Source: Megaustenia siamemsis
Lineage: Eukaryota; Mollusca; Gastropoda; Stylommatophora; Ariophantidae
DNA: 64,000 nt
NCBI GenBank assembly: GCA_032433765.1
Contig: JAVIAB010000041.1
Location: 77,242,335-77,306,334, forward strand
Direction: 5' to 3'
Made by a program: the position numbers and the translations under genes. The notes under the pieces were generated by a model, which saw nothing but the letters and a program-made list of their open reading frames with translations, ran no database searches and was not told where the DNA came from. Positions 36,174 to 49,200 of the stretch are shown here, piece after piece. Position 1 is the stretch's first letter. The number at the start of each line of letters is the position of its first letter.

Positions 36174-36337
36174 GAGAGAGAAAATTAGCTGGATTGTAGT
36201 GGAGTCTTTGTTGTGAGAAACGTAGCTGGATTGTAGTGGAGTCTTTGTTGTGAGAAACGTAGCTGGATTGTAGTGGAGTCTTTGTTGTGAGAAACGTAGC
36301 TGGATTGTAGTGGAGTCTTTGTTGTGAGAAACGTAGC
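36174..36337. repeat. 37-bp tandem repeat, about 4 copies
   Basis: Units with AACGTAGCTGGATTGTAGTG; the last three are identical. 36338-36948 has nothing recognised. Confidence 0.95.
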
Positions 36338-36948
36338 TATCATAGAAACATTTTGTGAAATAAAAATATATGTCGGTGTTCCTGATACATCATATCAATG
36401 AGAAACAGTACGAGTGTAACGGACATTAAGATATACAGCCCGATTAAAGCTGTAGCATTTTGTGACTGAGAAAAATAGTACTAGTACAGCAGGAACATTA
36501 TGTGATTGAGAAAAGTAGCAAATGTTGAGTGCGCTCATGATTTAGTACGGGGTAGTAGAACAAAGTAAGGTTTATTCAGGTTGAATATGTTGTTGGCTTC
36601 TCACTCGAGCGACATGATAACCACAAATGACGACCACGTAAATTCTGAGATATCGTTAACTAACGCGGCAGAGAAACTAATAGTTTTGTAAATAGGGAAG
36701 GATATTATCAGTACAACGGAAACAATTTCAGAGATACAATTTATCACGAATTATGGTTTTAAATATTAATCTACATTGTTTATCATTATCTTGCAAATAA
36801 CGTATTATACATGAATTTTTAGTTCATTAAACAAGGAATTAGATGCCGCGAGACATGTAAAATGACCAGTGTGCGATATATAAAAGAAAATATGATAACC
36901 AACTATTGAGACCTTAATTGACAACTAACACACACACACATACAAATA

Positions 36949-37078
<130 letters not shown>

Positions 37079-38029
37079 AACAATTATCAATATGTCTTCA
37101 ATCAGCCCTGAAAATGTTGTTGGCGGAAAAGGCATGTTTCACTATTGTTGCTGTTAGGTACTGATCATGAGTTGTTTGTTTCCATCCACGATGCGTGTTT
37201 GTTGTACCCTCACCCTGTCTAACGCCCCGATCCTTTAAAATTGCGATGACGTGGCTGGTCTCCCATTCCATGTCATCATTTTTGGATAAGCTGACTCTAG
37301 CGAGCATTAGTAAATCGGACTTTCTACTTTCAATATTCAGTTTGAAGGCTCTTCAGCTAGCCAATCTCTATGCTGATTTATAATGCACACTAGCTACTCC
37401 AAGTCATTATATGTCCATGTAAGTGTCGTGACCTGTAACCGTCGTGTTGGTCGGCTCACAACCAACAGTTGCTAGCAGATTTTCTTAGGCCGAGAGTTAA
37501 GAGAGAATTAATGGAAAACCACAATTAACGTGACGTTTTTAGCTGTGCGAGTAGGGGTGGTTGTGGAAGGAGGGAAGTCATCCGTCTATAGCTTCTAAAG
37601 TTGAAAATCTCACGCTAGTTGGTGGGTTTTCTGGTTTTATTTCGTACTTACGTGCCTTAGTAAATCTATAGTTGGCCTATAGCTTGTCAATTTTCCGACT
37701 TATACTTCAACAGCCTATTACAAATGCCCAATGTTGGATTTATTGTTCCAAAAGTTACCGGACTGTTAAATTTAAAACAATGAGGTGGTCCAGTCTGAAA
37801 ACGTGAGATGCTAAGATTTCATTTTTATTTAGAAGTTGAAAGATTTCTACTGATACAATTTTCACTGACATTCAAGTATATATGAGACTATGAGGGGAAA
37901 CATATCATTTACAGGTAAACAAGTTTGTTGAAAGAGTGAAAAGAAGCAAAACACTGGGGTCATATTATGAAATTAAAACATATCAAAGTAGCTACTGGGA
38001 AATTAATATAATTTTGTGAAGAAAACAGG

Positions 38030-38320
38030 CTGATAATATGTAACACCTACTTTGAGCATAAGATTAGGAAACTATACACATGGAAACGCCCTGGAGATAA
38101 GAATAGGAATCAAATAGATTACGTAATGCTAAAAGATAGGTCCCGTAACAGCGTCAAAAAAGCCTCAACCTAACAGGAGCAGATATTAATTCAGATCACA
38201 ATCCTGAAATGATTAAAATGAAAATAAAACTAAAGAGAAACAAGCAAAAAACTAATTCATCAATACCAATAGATATAACAGCTTTAAGTAAAAAAGATGT
38301 TCCAGAATTCTCTACCTTAA
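38030..38320 (+). mobile_element. LINE endonuclease-domain fragment (family G)
   Basis: Frame reading TWKRPGDKNRNQIDYVML and, after a frameshift, a SDHNP-type end, the catalytic C-terminal part of an APE-like endonuclease. Compare 42707-42985. Confidence 0.8.
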
Positions 38321-38324
38321 ACTT

Positions 38325-38435
38325 TCGACCATGAACACATTCATTGACCTATTTTCTATCAACTTAATTCTCTCCTCATGCCCTGCACAATTTCCACACA
38401 CACCTCGTCCATATACACTCTAGCCGGTATGAAGC
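38325..38435 (-). repeat. short dispersed repeat, inverse of 43845-43955
   Basis: Its complement contains GTGGAAATTGTGCAGGGCAT and GAATTAAGTTGATAGAAAAT, also found at 43865-43920. In both places it adjoins LINE family G sequence, so it may be a piece of that element. Confidence 0.65.
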
Positions 38436-38867
38436 CGTGATTATAAGGTGGAGGACAAATGGAAGAATGTGGGAGAAGTCGAGGGGTAAGTGAGAAGGGT
38501 TAACTAAAATAGAATCATCGAGTCCACGGGGAAAGTGATAAGTGGTAAGAAGGATAGAAATAACGGGTCTCATGGGGAAGATAAGGCGCACTTAGCAGCG
38601 AGAGAGAAATGTAAAACGGGGTATGATCGGTTGGAGGGAAAAACGTTAGAGAAAAGGATAGGTGAGAAGGTCAGTCGAGATAGAACGAGGGCTCAATGCG
38701 GACAGTTGTTGTTTTGACAACTGATACCGTGAGCATGGTTCGTGGTACACAACAGAATAACAGAGTCAGTTTTAGTTGTGTATGGCCGTTGCGTGAGGCG
38801 GACATTGCTTCTGGAACAGTGCTATGTAGAGTTATGTGTTGATGTAAATCCAATCCGGAGACTGATT

Positions 38868-39250
38868 CTGTAATGTAGTTGTGCAAGTTAGACGCAACGA
38901 ACAATTTAAGTGACAGTGAGCGAGACAGTCTCACAGCGTGCATGCTCCATAAGGAATATATTTTGTAATGTTATTGTGCAATTTAGAAGCAACGAACAAT
39001 TTTGGTGACAAGGGGTGAGACAGCTTTTGCCTAGACATGCTCAACAACGAGTGTGCTCTACCATGGAGTTATGAAACTCACAAACGACGCCGAACGGTAT
39101 AGGTAGATAAAGCGAGGCAGATATTGACAACTTATGTGCTCAGCATTGAGGTACTATTATGAGTTTGGGGTGGGATTCAGAAGCAACTAATCATTCAGGT
39201 GAGGTAGGCGAGACAGCCATCGCCGAATTCATGCTCGATACCGTGGGTGC
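38868..39250. repeat. degenerate ~110-bp tandem repeat
   Basis: About three diverged units sharing GCAACGAACAATTT, GAGACAG and ATGCTC blocks. 39251-39466 shows nothing. Confidence 0.6.
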
Positions 39251-39466
39251 TGTTACAGGCACGAACAGACAACAGTGGGAGATTCACCGGCGCATACCAG
39301 TGGCCGATAGCTAGCGGGAAAATTCCGCGCAGTGTCGTCAAGAGCGTCCGACAGAGTGGAGTCGGTCCAACATGAGGTCACCAAAAATGCATGATGGCTT
39401 GATGGAAGTATTGCAGTTCTGTACTACTGCGGCCCTTAGATAACAGTACAAGCTGGTTGGGGTAGT

Positions 39467-40500
39467 TTCTAGCAATTCCCTCACTTTACAAATTATTGAA
39501 AGTAAGAGCCATAGAAATGTATGTCTGCATTGTATGTAAAAAGTCCTGTTTTTTATTTACATCTTAAAATCTGATACGCCGAACCATAGGCAGCCAAGAC
39601 TAACCTCAACTCGACAAAACAATCTTATACACTCACAGCACACGTTCCACATGCATTCTATTTTTTTTCTCGTCCTTTTCTCATTACAAGCTCAAACACA
39701 CTTAAAACATACATCAGCTACAATGACCATATTTCCATTTTAAAAAATAGTAACAGCACTAGAAACAAATAAAAACTTAAAATGGCAAATTTTACAAAAG
39801 TGGTGTCTATTATTATTTGTCATTTTAGGGTGTCGGAGAGGATGGCATGGCTCAGAATGTAATATCCGGTGTCGCTGCTCGGACGACAGTTGTGATGACA
39901 ATGGTGACTGTATTGAAGGGGCTACTTGTCAGGAAGGATGGTTTGGACCAGCTTGTCAATATAGTAAGTTCCAAGAATGTGTTACCAACTAAAATTGTCA
40001 CTTCCAATTACATACAAATCTCTAAGAATGTCCAATTATGTTAACTCTACATGCTTACATCAAGATGTGTTAGCTTTTGATGCCAGAAACAGCAATATTT
40101 TATAGAGAGAACAGAGGACCAGATAAGTTTTGTTGTCAGCATGTTGCTGGCGTATTTCATCGTTGTAATAAAGATGTCAATGTTAGCACACTTTTAAGAA
40201 TTGAAAAAAAAAAATTCATAAAAATAAACTATACAATTATTTTAGTTTTCAGTAAAGCTTAAACCATAAACTTAATGCTGCATCACTTATCATTAAGTCG
40301 CAAATAAAATAGAAAGGTCCAACTGATCAGTTTATCGATCCAAAATCAACAAAGCTATATAGCTGCTAGACTCAAGCGTGCCTCAATCCGTGAGGCGCGG
40401 CAGGATTAATCGCTAAAAAAGAACCAGATAATCGTGCTTGTCAATTAGAGGGGAGGGAAGGGAGGGGGAGGGGGGTGGGGGTTTCCGGCTAGCGATGAGG
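39467..40500. repeat. segmental duplication X, copy 1
   Basis: About 1 kb, including the EGF exon, shared with 57594-58940 (X3), and in part with 53575-53850 (X2). Homology runs through intron, so the unit was duplicated as DNA. Confidence 0.88.
39829..39963 (+). CDS. EGF-like exon, 45 codons (copy 1)
   Basis: Acceptor TCATTTTAG ends at 39828, donor GTAAGT starts at 39964, phase 1 at both ends. The stop-free frame encodes an eight-cysteine laminin-EGF-like module: RRGWHGSEC, CRC, DDSCDDNGDC, EGATC and GWFGPACQY. Family knowledge: such modules are strung together in secreted or membrane receptors of gastropods, commonly the first module before a galactose-binding-like domain; that downstream exon is not visible here. 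Near-identical modules at 53631 and 57970 are paralogous copies of the same exon. Whether this one is still spliced into a transcript cannot be told from sequence. Confidence 0.8.
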
Positions 40501-40545
40501 GATATTTATGTAAGTAAAATATAAAGGAAAGATAATAAAAAAATA

Positions 40546-41325
40546 TATGGGACATTGTCATCTAACATAGATCGTTACTGTTCTTTTTGACAAGTCAAGT
40601 ATTGTATGGGACATTGTCATCTAACATAGATCGTTACTGTTCTTTTTGACAAGTCAAGTATTGTATGGGACATTGTCATCTAATATAGATCGGTACTGTT
40701 TCTTTTTGACAAGTCAAGTATTGTATGGGACATTGTCATCTAACATAGATCGGTACTGTTTCTTTTTAACAAGTCAAGTATTATATGGGACATTGTCATC
40801 TAACATAGATCGGTACTGTTTCTTTTTAACAAGTCAAGTATTGTATGGGACATTGTTATCTAACATAGATCGGTATTGTTTCTTTTTGACAAGTCAAGTA
40901 TTGTATGGGACATTGTCATCTAACATAGATCGGTACTGTTTCTTTTTGACAAGTCAAGTATTGTATGGGACATTGTCATCTAACATAGATCGGTACTGTT
41001 TCTTTTTGACAAGTCAAGTATTGTATGGGACATTGTTATCTAACATAGATCGGTACTGTTTCTTTTTGACAAGTCAAGTATTGTATGGGACATTGTCATC
41101 TAACATAGGTCGGTACTGTTTCTTTTTAACAAGTCAAGTATTGTATGGGACATTGTCATCTAATATAGATCGGTACTGTTTCCTTTTGACAAGTCAAGTA
41201 TTGTATGGGACATTGTCATCTAATATAGATCGGCACTGTTTGTTTTTGACAAGTCAAGTATTGTATGGGACATTGTCATCTAATATAGATCGGTACTGTT
41301 TGTTTTTGACAAGTCAAGTATTGTA
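40546..41325. repeat. 60-bp tandem repeat, 13 units
   Basis: Units with TATGGGACATTGTCATCTAA and TTTTTGACAAGTCAAGTATT. Because 60 is divisible by 3 and the unit lacks a stop in one frame, a 226-codon frame of 20-residue repeats results. A single unit-like stretch without expansion is present at 58981-59010, showing the ancestral state. Confidence 0.97.
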
Positions 41326-41329
41326 ACGG

Positions 41330-42060
41330 CGACCTTCACCGTCTAGCGTTGACATGCTGTTTACGTCACAGTGAGTGCTGTTCAATGGCCGACGTTGGGA
41401 TTTTTGACGCAAGTTATTTACATGCTGAAACACATTAATGGATTGCTTCGACAAGTCGACCGAACATTTTCCTCTTTGGGAATTTGCCCCCTGTTTCTTT
41501 CGTTGTACGCTAACCGTAGGGTCTGTTTGTTTGATGCGTGACGGCTACCTGTGTGTTTATATGTTCGGTTGTTGTCAAGAACAATGTCCTAACATCATCA
41601 AGCGCTATACATTTTTTGTTCTCAATATGACGATCATCATTTTCGGGAGGACGTGAACTTCCATGGTATATGGTGGATAGGCGGCAGGAACCATTGAAGG
41701 CTATGTCTGAAGGGTGTTCCTTGTTGCAGTTTCCTCATATTCCAAGTCCGGCTTGTTGCAAGAGCTACTGAGTTAAGTGCTCTGTGCACACTGTGAGCTG
41801 TGTGATTCATCCATTTTGATCATGTTTCGATGTCCCAATTGTTTACGATGAAGGATGATATCGTATGACAGGGAACAGTTGACTGTGTTCACTTTCTGCG
41901 TGGTTTCGCCTTATATCTTTTGGCGTGTGCTGATATTGCTACGATGGGGACTACAGTTATCTTTCTTTGTTTTGGAGATGAGTTAGTAATTCGGATGATT
42001 CCACTGGCACGGGCGGTTAAGCAATTATGGATTTTGATTCGTTTGCAGTGATACCGAGGC
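41330..42060. repeat. dispersed repeat R, copy 2 (longest)
   Basis: Shares ACGTCAC, TGACGCAAGTTATTTACATG, CGGCAGGAACCATTGAAGGC with copy 1 and about 480 bp nearly identical with copy 3. It sits between an expanded 60-bp array and AGATCGGTAGTAAA, which are contiguous at 58981-59020, so it was inserted. No target duplication resolved. Confidence 0.82.
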
Positions 42061-42087
42061 CTTCCATAACCAATAACCAATAACCAA

Positions 42088-42284
42088 TAGATCGGTAGTA
42101 AATTAAGAGTGTGATAATGTGATAATAATCTTGTTTATGCTTTGAATGTAGAGTCTCCACTTATCAATGCTGCTCATAGCAGAAGGATAAAGTTGACCCA
42201 ACGGTATATGTGAAGCCTTTAAGGGCGGTAACCAAAGGGATTTGGTGCGATGGAAAGCGATGATCACAACACAATAAACCTTAT
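42088..42284. repeat. duplication X continuation; unoccupied Tc1 site
   Basis: Matches 59003-59077 joined to 61193-61318. Here CTCCACTTATCAATGCTGCT is uninterrupted near 42153-42172, marking the empty site of the 59078-61190 transposon. Confidence 0.88.
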
Positions 42285-42455
42285 TTTGACAAAGTAAAGC
42301 TGCAAGAAATAATTACAATTTTAGAAAGCATTAATGTAGACAGCAAAGATCTAACAATAATAAAGAACATGTACTAGCAACACACAACGACCATAAGAAC
42401 TGGAAATCAATTGGGAATGAAAATAAAACAGGGTGTAATGCAAGGCGATTTTATT
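42285..42455 (+). mobile_element. LINE RT fragment (family G)
   Basis: Reads FDKVKLQEIITILE, INVDSKDLTIIKNMY and KIKQGVMQGD: the RT region after motif A through motif B. It precedes the endonuclease in sequence order, the reverse of an intact element, so the locus is shuffled. Confidence 0.75.
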
Positions 42456-42499
42456 GCAAGGAAATTACCGAGCGTTCACATTAACGCGGTTCACATTAT

Positions 42500-42706
42500 C
42501 CCAACCACTATCATGCCAACCGAATAAAGTCCAATTTCAATAACACTATACAGATTGAAGTGACAAGTGCACTTCTGTTATATTTCGTGACGAATACTGG
42601 TTATTATTTCCTCCTTCATAGATAATAAACATTTTTTTCTGGATTTCATTGTTTCTACAATAGACGACACCGTGGTCAGGCATCCTTGTGCTTAGACGGG
42701 AGAAAT
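42500..42706 (+). mobile_element. Jockey-like LINE 5' end fragment
   Basis: Matches the complement of 49800-50005, through GGATTTCATTGTTTCTACAA (start of the endonuclease). It breaks at 42706, where another LINE starts. Confidence 0.75.
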
Positions 42707-43905
42707 GAAAGAGGTAACACATGTATTGACTTTGCTAGAATACACAACATGATGATAGGAAACACCTGGTCTGTGCAACATTCAAGACGTCTGTGGACTT
42801 GGAAATGACCAGGAGAGAACGCACGCAATCAAATTGATTACATAATGATAAACAACAGATTTAGAAACAGTGTGGTATGTGTGAAGACTAGTCTAGGGAT
42901 TGTAGCAGATTGTATCAGTGATCATGTACCAGTTGTGGGAAAGCTTAGAATAAAAATAAAAACAGCAACATGAGTCTCAGTTAACATCAAGTTAAATTTA
43001 AATTTACTCAATTCAGATAAGGGGTTAAACATAAATATAACATCACAATCTAGAACCGGTGCAATGCAGTAAAGAAGATATAAGGTATTATTGAACAGTG
43101 GGAAATGATAAAAGAATCAATGCAACAAACGTTAAAAGAGTTCATACCGCCAGTGAGGAGAACTTCAAGAAATAAATGAATGACAGATGACAATTTACAG
43201 CTAATAGATACAAAAAGAAGAAAAACAGATAACAAAGATGAGCATAATGGACTAGATAAAGAAATTGTAATATAATGCAATGAAGCAAAAGACGAATGGC
43301 TAAAACAGAGATGCAAAGAGATTGTGAAACACAACAACAAAAAGCTCATGGACTAGATACTATAACTACAAAAGAGACTGAAGCTGTGGGTGATTTTGGA
43401 ATAGTAATAATTGCTAAAATATTCAATGATATCAACAGCAGTGGATATATCGACCTGCAAAAATCAATAATCATACCCCCACCAAAGAAATATGGCGCGA
43501 CTGAATGGTATGAACATCGCACAGAAAGCCGTATGAGTCACACGACTAAGCTATTACTAAGAGTCATCATGCAAAGAGTGCGAAACGAAATCAGTCCATA
43601 CATTAGTGATGAACTGTGTGGTTTTGTTGGAGGTAAAGGTACAAACAAGGCCATATACATCATTAGATCTCTAGTAGAAAGAGCCATACATGTGAAAATA
43701 GATCTACACCTATGTTTCATAGATTATACCAAAGCATTTAACAATGTAAAGCACCAAGAAATAATCATACGTTTAGAAGGCATAAACGTAGACAGCAAAG
43801 ATCTAAGAATAATACGTACCATGTGTAATAGTATACCGTCTAGAGTGTGTTTGGGCGAGGAGAGTGTGGAAATTGTGCAGGGCATGAGTAGAGAATTAAG
43901 TTGAT
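42707..43905 (+). mobile_element. LINE endonuclease and RT N-terminal half (family G)
   Basis: First a decayed endonuclease (NQIDYIMINNRFRN, SDHVPVVGKL), then noncoding-looking linker with stops, then a 200-codon open frame at 43296-43904. That frame carries the RT N-terminal segment (TKLLLRVIMQRVRNEI, CGFVGGKGTNKAIYIIRSL) and motif A (FIDYTKAFNNV). The frame is lost before the catalytic YxDD box. Not active. Confidence 0.85.
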
Positions 43906-44284
43906 AGAAAATTGGTCAATGAATGTGTTCAAGGTCAAAAGTTTAAGCTAGAGTCATCTGGAAGGTTCTCATGTGGGAAAGATGCAGTGACGTATTGTTC
44001 TGGCACAAATGAGGCAAAGGAGTTTACAGGGGCAAAATTTGATTGGATGCGCGAAGGAACTTGGGATCAAATTTTGAGGGAAATATAAAAAGCTAAGTGG
44101 GTCAGAGAGCACACACACACTCTCTCTCTATCTCTCTCTGTCTTTCTTTTTCGGAAGTCAAGTCAATTCACTCAGGACAGTTAATCCAGCTCAGTCAATC
44201 AAAGATAGTGAATATGTATATTGATATTGTTCAGCGCCAGGTTTGATGGTGAATTATTCCAGCTCAGCCATACAGAGATCGTCA
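43906..44284. other. no gene; short CT/CA microsatellite
   Basis: Contains the short dispersed repeat (to 43955) and a CA/CT run at 44111-44150. Confidence 0.55.
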
Positions 44285-44760
44285 TCATCATATGAAATAC
44301 CGGTTGGCGTAGGCGATCATGTCCCTCCACAATCTTCTATCTACAGTGCATCGTATCAGTTCTGTTGTTGATTGTTTTCCATGCCATGACACCATGTTAT
44401 TCAGTATTTTCTCTCTTTGTCGTTCACAATCGTTCATTCCTTTTATTTGGCCAGTAGTAACCAAGTATTCCAAATTTCCTCTTCTCATGATGTACCAAAA
44501 AATGTTGATTGTTTCTTTCTGATGCTCTTTAGACGTTCCCTTTTTGTGTTTGTCTCTTTGATAATTTCCTCATTGGTCTTTGTATCTGTCCAGGGAACTC
44601 TCAACATTCTTCTGAGAAATCCCATCTATGTGGCCTCTAATCGTCTTTTATTGTGTTTGTCTACTGTCCATGATTTGCTTCCATAGGCAAGAATTGGTTT
44701 ATATAGGAACAATGAATTCTATTTCTCCCTTTATTTGCTCGGGTTCTGCTACAAGAGAAT
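44285..44760 (-). mobile_element. LINE 3' fragment (family D)
   Basis: Minus strand: RRGNLEYLVTTGQIKG, RQREKILNNMVSWHGKQS and LWRDMIAYANRYFI ending at a stop at 44288, the well-known C-terminus of one endonuclease/RT LINE family. Upstream part (to 44760) is frameshifted. 44761-45285 shows nothing recognised. Confidence 0.85.
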
Positions 44761-46286
44761 AACTTAAATCCACCGTATCATTCTATTTACATTGTTTCCA
44801 AGTTTCTCCCTCTGAAGTTCGCTGCACAGGATTGAGTATCTCGTACCTCAGCCAATCAAAAATTTCCTAATGAATTTCCCAGCCAATGAAATCACCTCAC
44901 GTCATAGCCTCTACGTCTCACTTAACACTTTCCTTAAGTCTATTCACTACTCCGTGCTTCTCACCAATCATTGAGTAAGGGGTACACCACCAGTTTGATG
45001 AGCATGTGCATGAGGTATCATCCTTTATGCATCCTCGAGATCTATAGCAGCGACACATGTCTTCTCTCGTCTGTGGAAGCCTTCGAACACGTCATATGGG
45101 AAGACTGCCGCATTCAGCCATGTCACTTTGTTATATCTATAACATCCGAGTGTGGGTGGGAATGCGCATTTCTGTTCAAGGCAAATGGTGAGGATACGGG
45201 CAACTATTTTCTGCATCGTGATGATTCTGTATGCACTAATCTGAGAATGATCCTCGTTTGTCTTCGGTAACGGTACTAATTAACTGTGTAACCACTACTC
45301 CTTAATCTGGCCACTCCGAATGATGACATTAAACTCTTTGACCAGTTTTCTCAAATCGTCGTCAGCTAAATCGCCTATGTCGTCGTACCGAACACCGTCT
45401 GGACCAGGAGCTGTGTTGTGTGACCTTTTAAGTGATGTGCGAATGGTATCGGTTGTGATTGTGAGATCTACTGCCAGCACTACATTCTTACACAATTCTA
45501 ACAGCGAACACTGCAGCCTCATGTCTTTGGTCAGTCTGCTCAATGTAGCGGGCATGCAGGGATTTCCCTTTCCTCTCATAAGATATGTGCCATATCTGGC
45601 CTGTGTTCTGAAAGTCTTGTATGCCTCTGTATCGTGTTGTGCTATTCATGCTCTGATGAAGGCGCCAGAATGTGGCTAGCGATTTTTCTGTGCACATTAT
45701 TTTACAGAAATCATCACATTTGGCATCCTTAGCCTGCCTAGCACATAGTTTAAAGTGCAACATTTTTTGGTCGACCTCTTCTTTCAGATGCTTCAATAGC
45801 TCAGGTCGTGTTCTTCCATTCTTTCTGGCTTTCTGCCATATCTTGGCCGTTTGTCTCTTGCTCCGCCAAGCTTCCTCAACGTCTACGTTCTACCAGGGTG
45901 GCTGCGTCCATCTCTCCAGCCTCCTACGAGGGGCGCTCTGTTTCCTATGTATGATTTTGCTAATGAAGTCCTGGTCTGTTTTCTCGTAGTGGAATGTGTG
46001 GAGCTTTCTTTTCTGGCTTCTATTTCTGCTTTTATCAATTCGGAGGACACATGGATAGTGATCATTTCCGTGGAATCCCAGTGCACTCCACCTGGAAACC
46101 GGTGCGAAGGTGGAAGACACCAGTGCCAGGCCTATGACACAATTAGAGTCCCTTGCTCGAGTGGCCATTCTTGTTGCCCTTCCATCATTCAAACATACTA
46201 AATCGACTAACACTAGTGCCTTTACCAGGTCTTCTCCTTGGTTGTTGGTTTTGGCGTTATCCCACTAGTTGCCTATAGCATTAAAG

Positions 46287-49200
46287 CACAGCCTACTCTA
46301 TATATAGCCAAATGGCAGAGTTGGGAAATACCCTGTGACGTCACGGGGTCCGGCGGTAAAGATTGTGAGTCCTGACATTGCTTTTGTTAGCATTTTAACC
46401 AGTCGGTTATGTTTTAACTCAATTGTGTTTGCACGCTAAATCATAAATGCATTCACACATTATTATTTTAATGTAGAAATTAAATTATAATACATTTTAA
46501 CAAATTACAGTTAGCAAGCTTTTCACAGAACATAGGTAAAATGTTTGCAGATAACAAATATTTAGTGTGAAAATTTGGCTAATTTTCTTTTCCGTGAGGT
46601 GCTGGTTTTTCTACTATTGATGTCATCATTTCTAACTTTTCTGTAGTTGTTCAGAAATATATTAGCTAGTGTTGGTACTGACATTAAAAGTGTGCTGATC
46701 TTTGATTTGCCACACTTACATTTTTCCATATTCTCAGACTTGCAGTACTGAAGGTAGCTTGCAGTAACAAGCTTAACAACAATGTCTCTGTGGTTTGTAC
46801 TGGCCAAAAATGTTGGTTCAAAATCTGATGAGAGAAGTTTTTGCATCACCGCATAGGAAATGAATGTTAACGTGGTCAGAGACTTTGTTGGGTACTTTAG
46901 ATCACCTCGATCCAAAAATTTAGTATAGTCACAGCAAGCAACATCTAATTCAATTTCTGCATGCATGTCATTTAATTGATGAAAAAATATAGCACATGAT
47001 GTACATTTAAGTCTTTTACACATTTTGTGAGCTACATAGCCACTGATATAGACCAGAACATGATCAGCGCCTTCTGAAGAAAAGATGTTACAATCGTGTA
47101 TATTTATAATGAACCATTCTTGTGTAAAACTAGCATCAATAATGTGGGCATTAGATGTACTATGCTCAGTGTCAACATTACAGACCACAGAAAGGTCACT
47201 AATTGGTACTTCACCACAACTTTGAGATGACATTCTCAAAATAGAATAAATTTTCAGTTTGCGCTCTGCTTCTAGAATCTGTTGTACAGAGATCAGGTAA
47301 TTGCATCCTGAAAGTTGCCTGTATTCACCAAATCTGGCCTCTAGATTATCAGTTTGTAGCTTGCCTAGCAAAATATATTCTACTTTTAGAGTGTCCAGGG
47401 CATAAGTTGCAAACTCAGCGACAGCATTCATAGTGTGTTTGAGGGCATAGAATGTCTCATCTGTTAGTTTACCTGCTTTTCCTGTCAATTTCTGCCAAGT
47501 CTCCAGCCACAGTACAAAGCGTTTAATAAATATAAGATTGCTGCGATCAGTGGATGTGATTGGATTACCAAAAACATTGCGTGATCTAACGCCACAGAAT
47601 TTGTGTTTCACATTGACAATGGTCCACCATTGCAATATTATGGTAATAAAATCAGCAGTTTTGTTCATGCGGTCATCTCTGTAAAGTTTAAGAGCTGCAG
47701 TATTGTAGTCACTGAATATTGCCAATGCCAGAGCTACATTCTGTCTGTCAAAAGTTGAAGGGAACAATGCTTTGTTTGTCAATGAGGGTGCCAATTTCAT
47801 AGTCTGTTTCTGCTCACTTCTATATAAAGATTTTATATGTGAAAATTTAGCAGAAATTGTGGTAACATATGTTGTGCTGGCATCATCAGAAGGAAATGTT
47901 GGAAAATTAAAGCATTGATCAATATCTTTCTGATTAACCCAGTTATGCCAAATGCATTTCAGTAAATGTACTGAATCATGTAAAAGAAAAATTGGAGTAC
48001 CTGGTATTTGTGGATTATCAAAATGATATTTGTCAGAGGACCCAGCCAAAAGTTCTTTGTAGACCTTTCTATTCACAGCATTATTATCTGACAGTACAAC
48101 TAACACAGTAAATCCAGCTGATTGAACATTTGAAATTGCTTGTAACAGGCCTTGCTTTAAATCAGTAGCTGACATTTTTATCATAGGTATTAAACCAACT
48201 ACATCAGTGTAACTTCCAAATATAGAAGAGATGAGGAAAGCCTGTACTGTTGTGGCTGTTTCATTAGAATTTGATGCAGATCCTACTAGTTTCCCTCCTG
48301 TGTAATTTAATGCAGTTTTAACATGGATCTCATCCATTTGTATAGCAAAAAACTGTTCCCGTGAAGATAATTGTTTACTCTTTACCGTCAAATATTTTAT
48401 TATACAAGTTTCTGACGTTTTGGAAGCAACTAAACTTTTGAGAGTACTTGGGTGCGGTAAACATAATAATTCTGAGTTTCTAAGAAACCTATAACAAGAT
48501 GGAGATTTAATGTAGGCCATGAAAGCAAAACAAAGTATGCTACTAGAGTAACGTTTTCTATTATCAGGATGTGACATCAAATGAAGTTGCTCATCTAAAA
48601 ATTGCAATGCCTTGTTATGTTGTTCGTTGCTACTTAATGTGATGGCTTTTACAAGATTTTCGTGTGCTTTTAACACAAAGTCTAAAGCTGTGACATCTGC
48701 AGAGTCTACATGCTGGTAATGGGCCATCAAATTTTGTATCTGCGACCATCGCTCAAGCTTTCTATTGTTGGTAATCCAAGTTAAATTTTTGAAGCTGACT
48801 TCATCTCCCTTATCATAAACAAAAAATGATAAGTCTGGCAGTATTTTCATGCTAATTCCTAAACAAGGGGCACAGTTTGCTTCTACTTTAACTTTGTACA
48901 AAAGTACATACTCATTGTCCATACTAATGTGCTTCCAAAATTTAAGAGAGTCCTTCAGTTCAACTTCAAACTTTGCTTGAAATCTACAGAAATCAATAAA
49001 CATATCGGAAGCCAACCATTTGTCAACACTTGCTTCATATCTATCATTAATTTCTGCAGCTCTTGTTTTAGGGTCTTTTCTCAAGACAGTTGGCTCAGTT
49101 GATAAATATGTTGGCAAATTGGGGAAAATAGTTGGAACTGCATCTAATTTTAATACTGGGCATCTTCTATTAAATATGTGCACAGCACCAGCAGTGTCTG

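Noticed and set aside
40646..41326. 226-codon open frame of 20-residue repeats
   Set aside because: It is the automatic product of a 60-bp noncoding tandem repeat; the single-unit paralogue is not coding.
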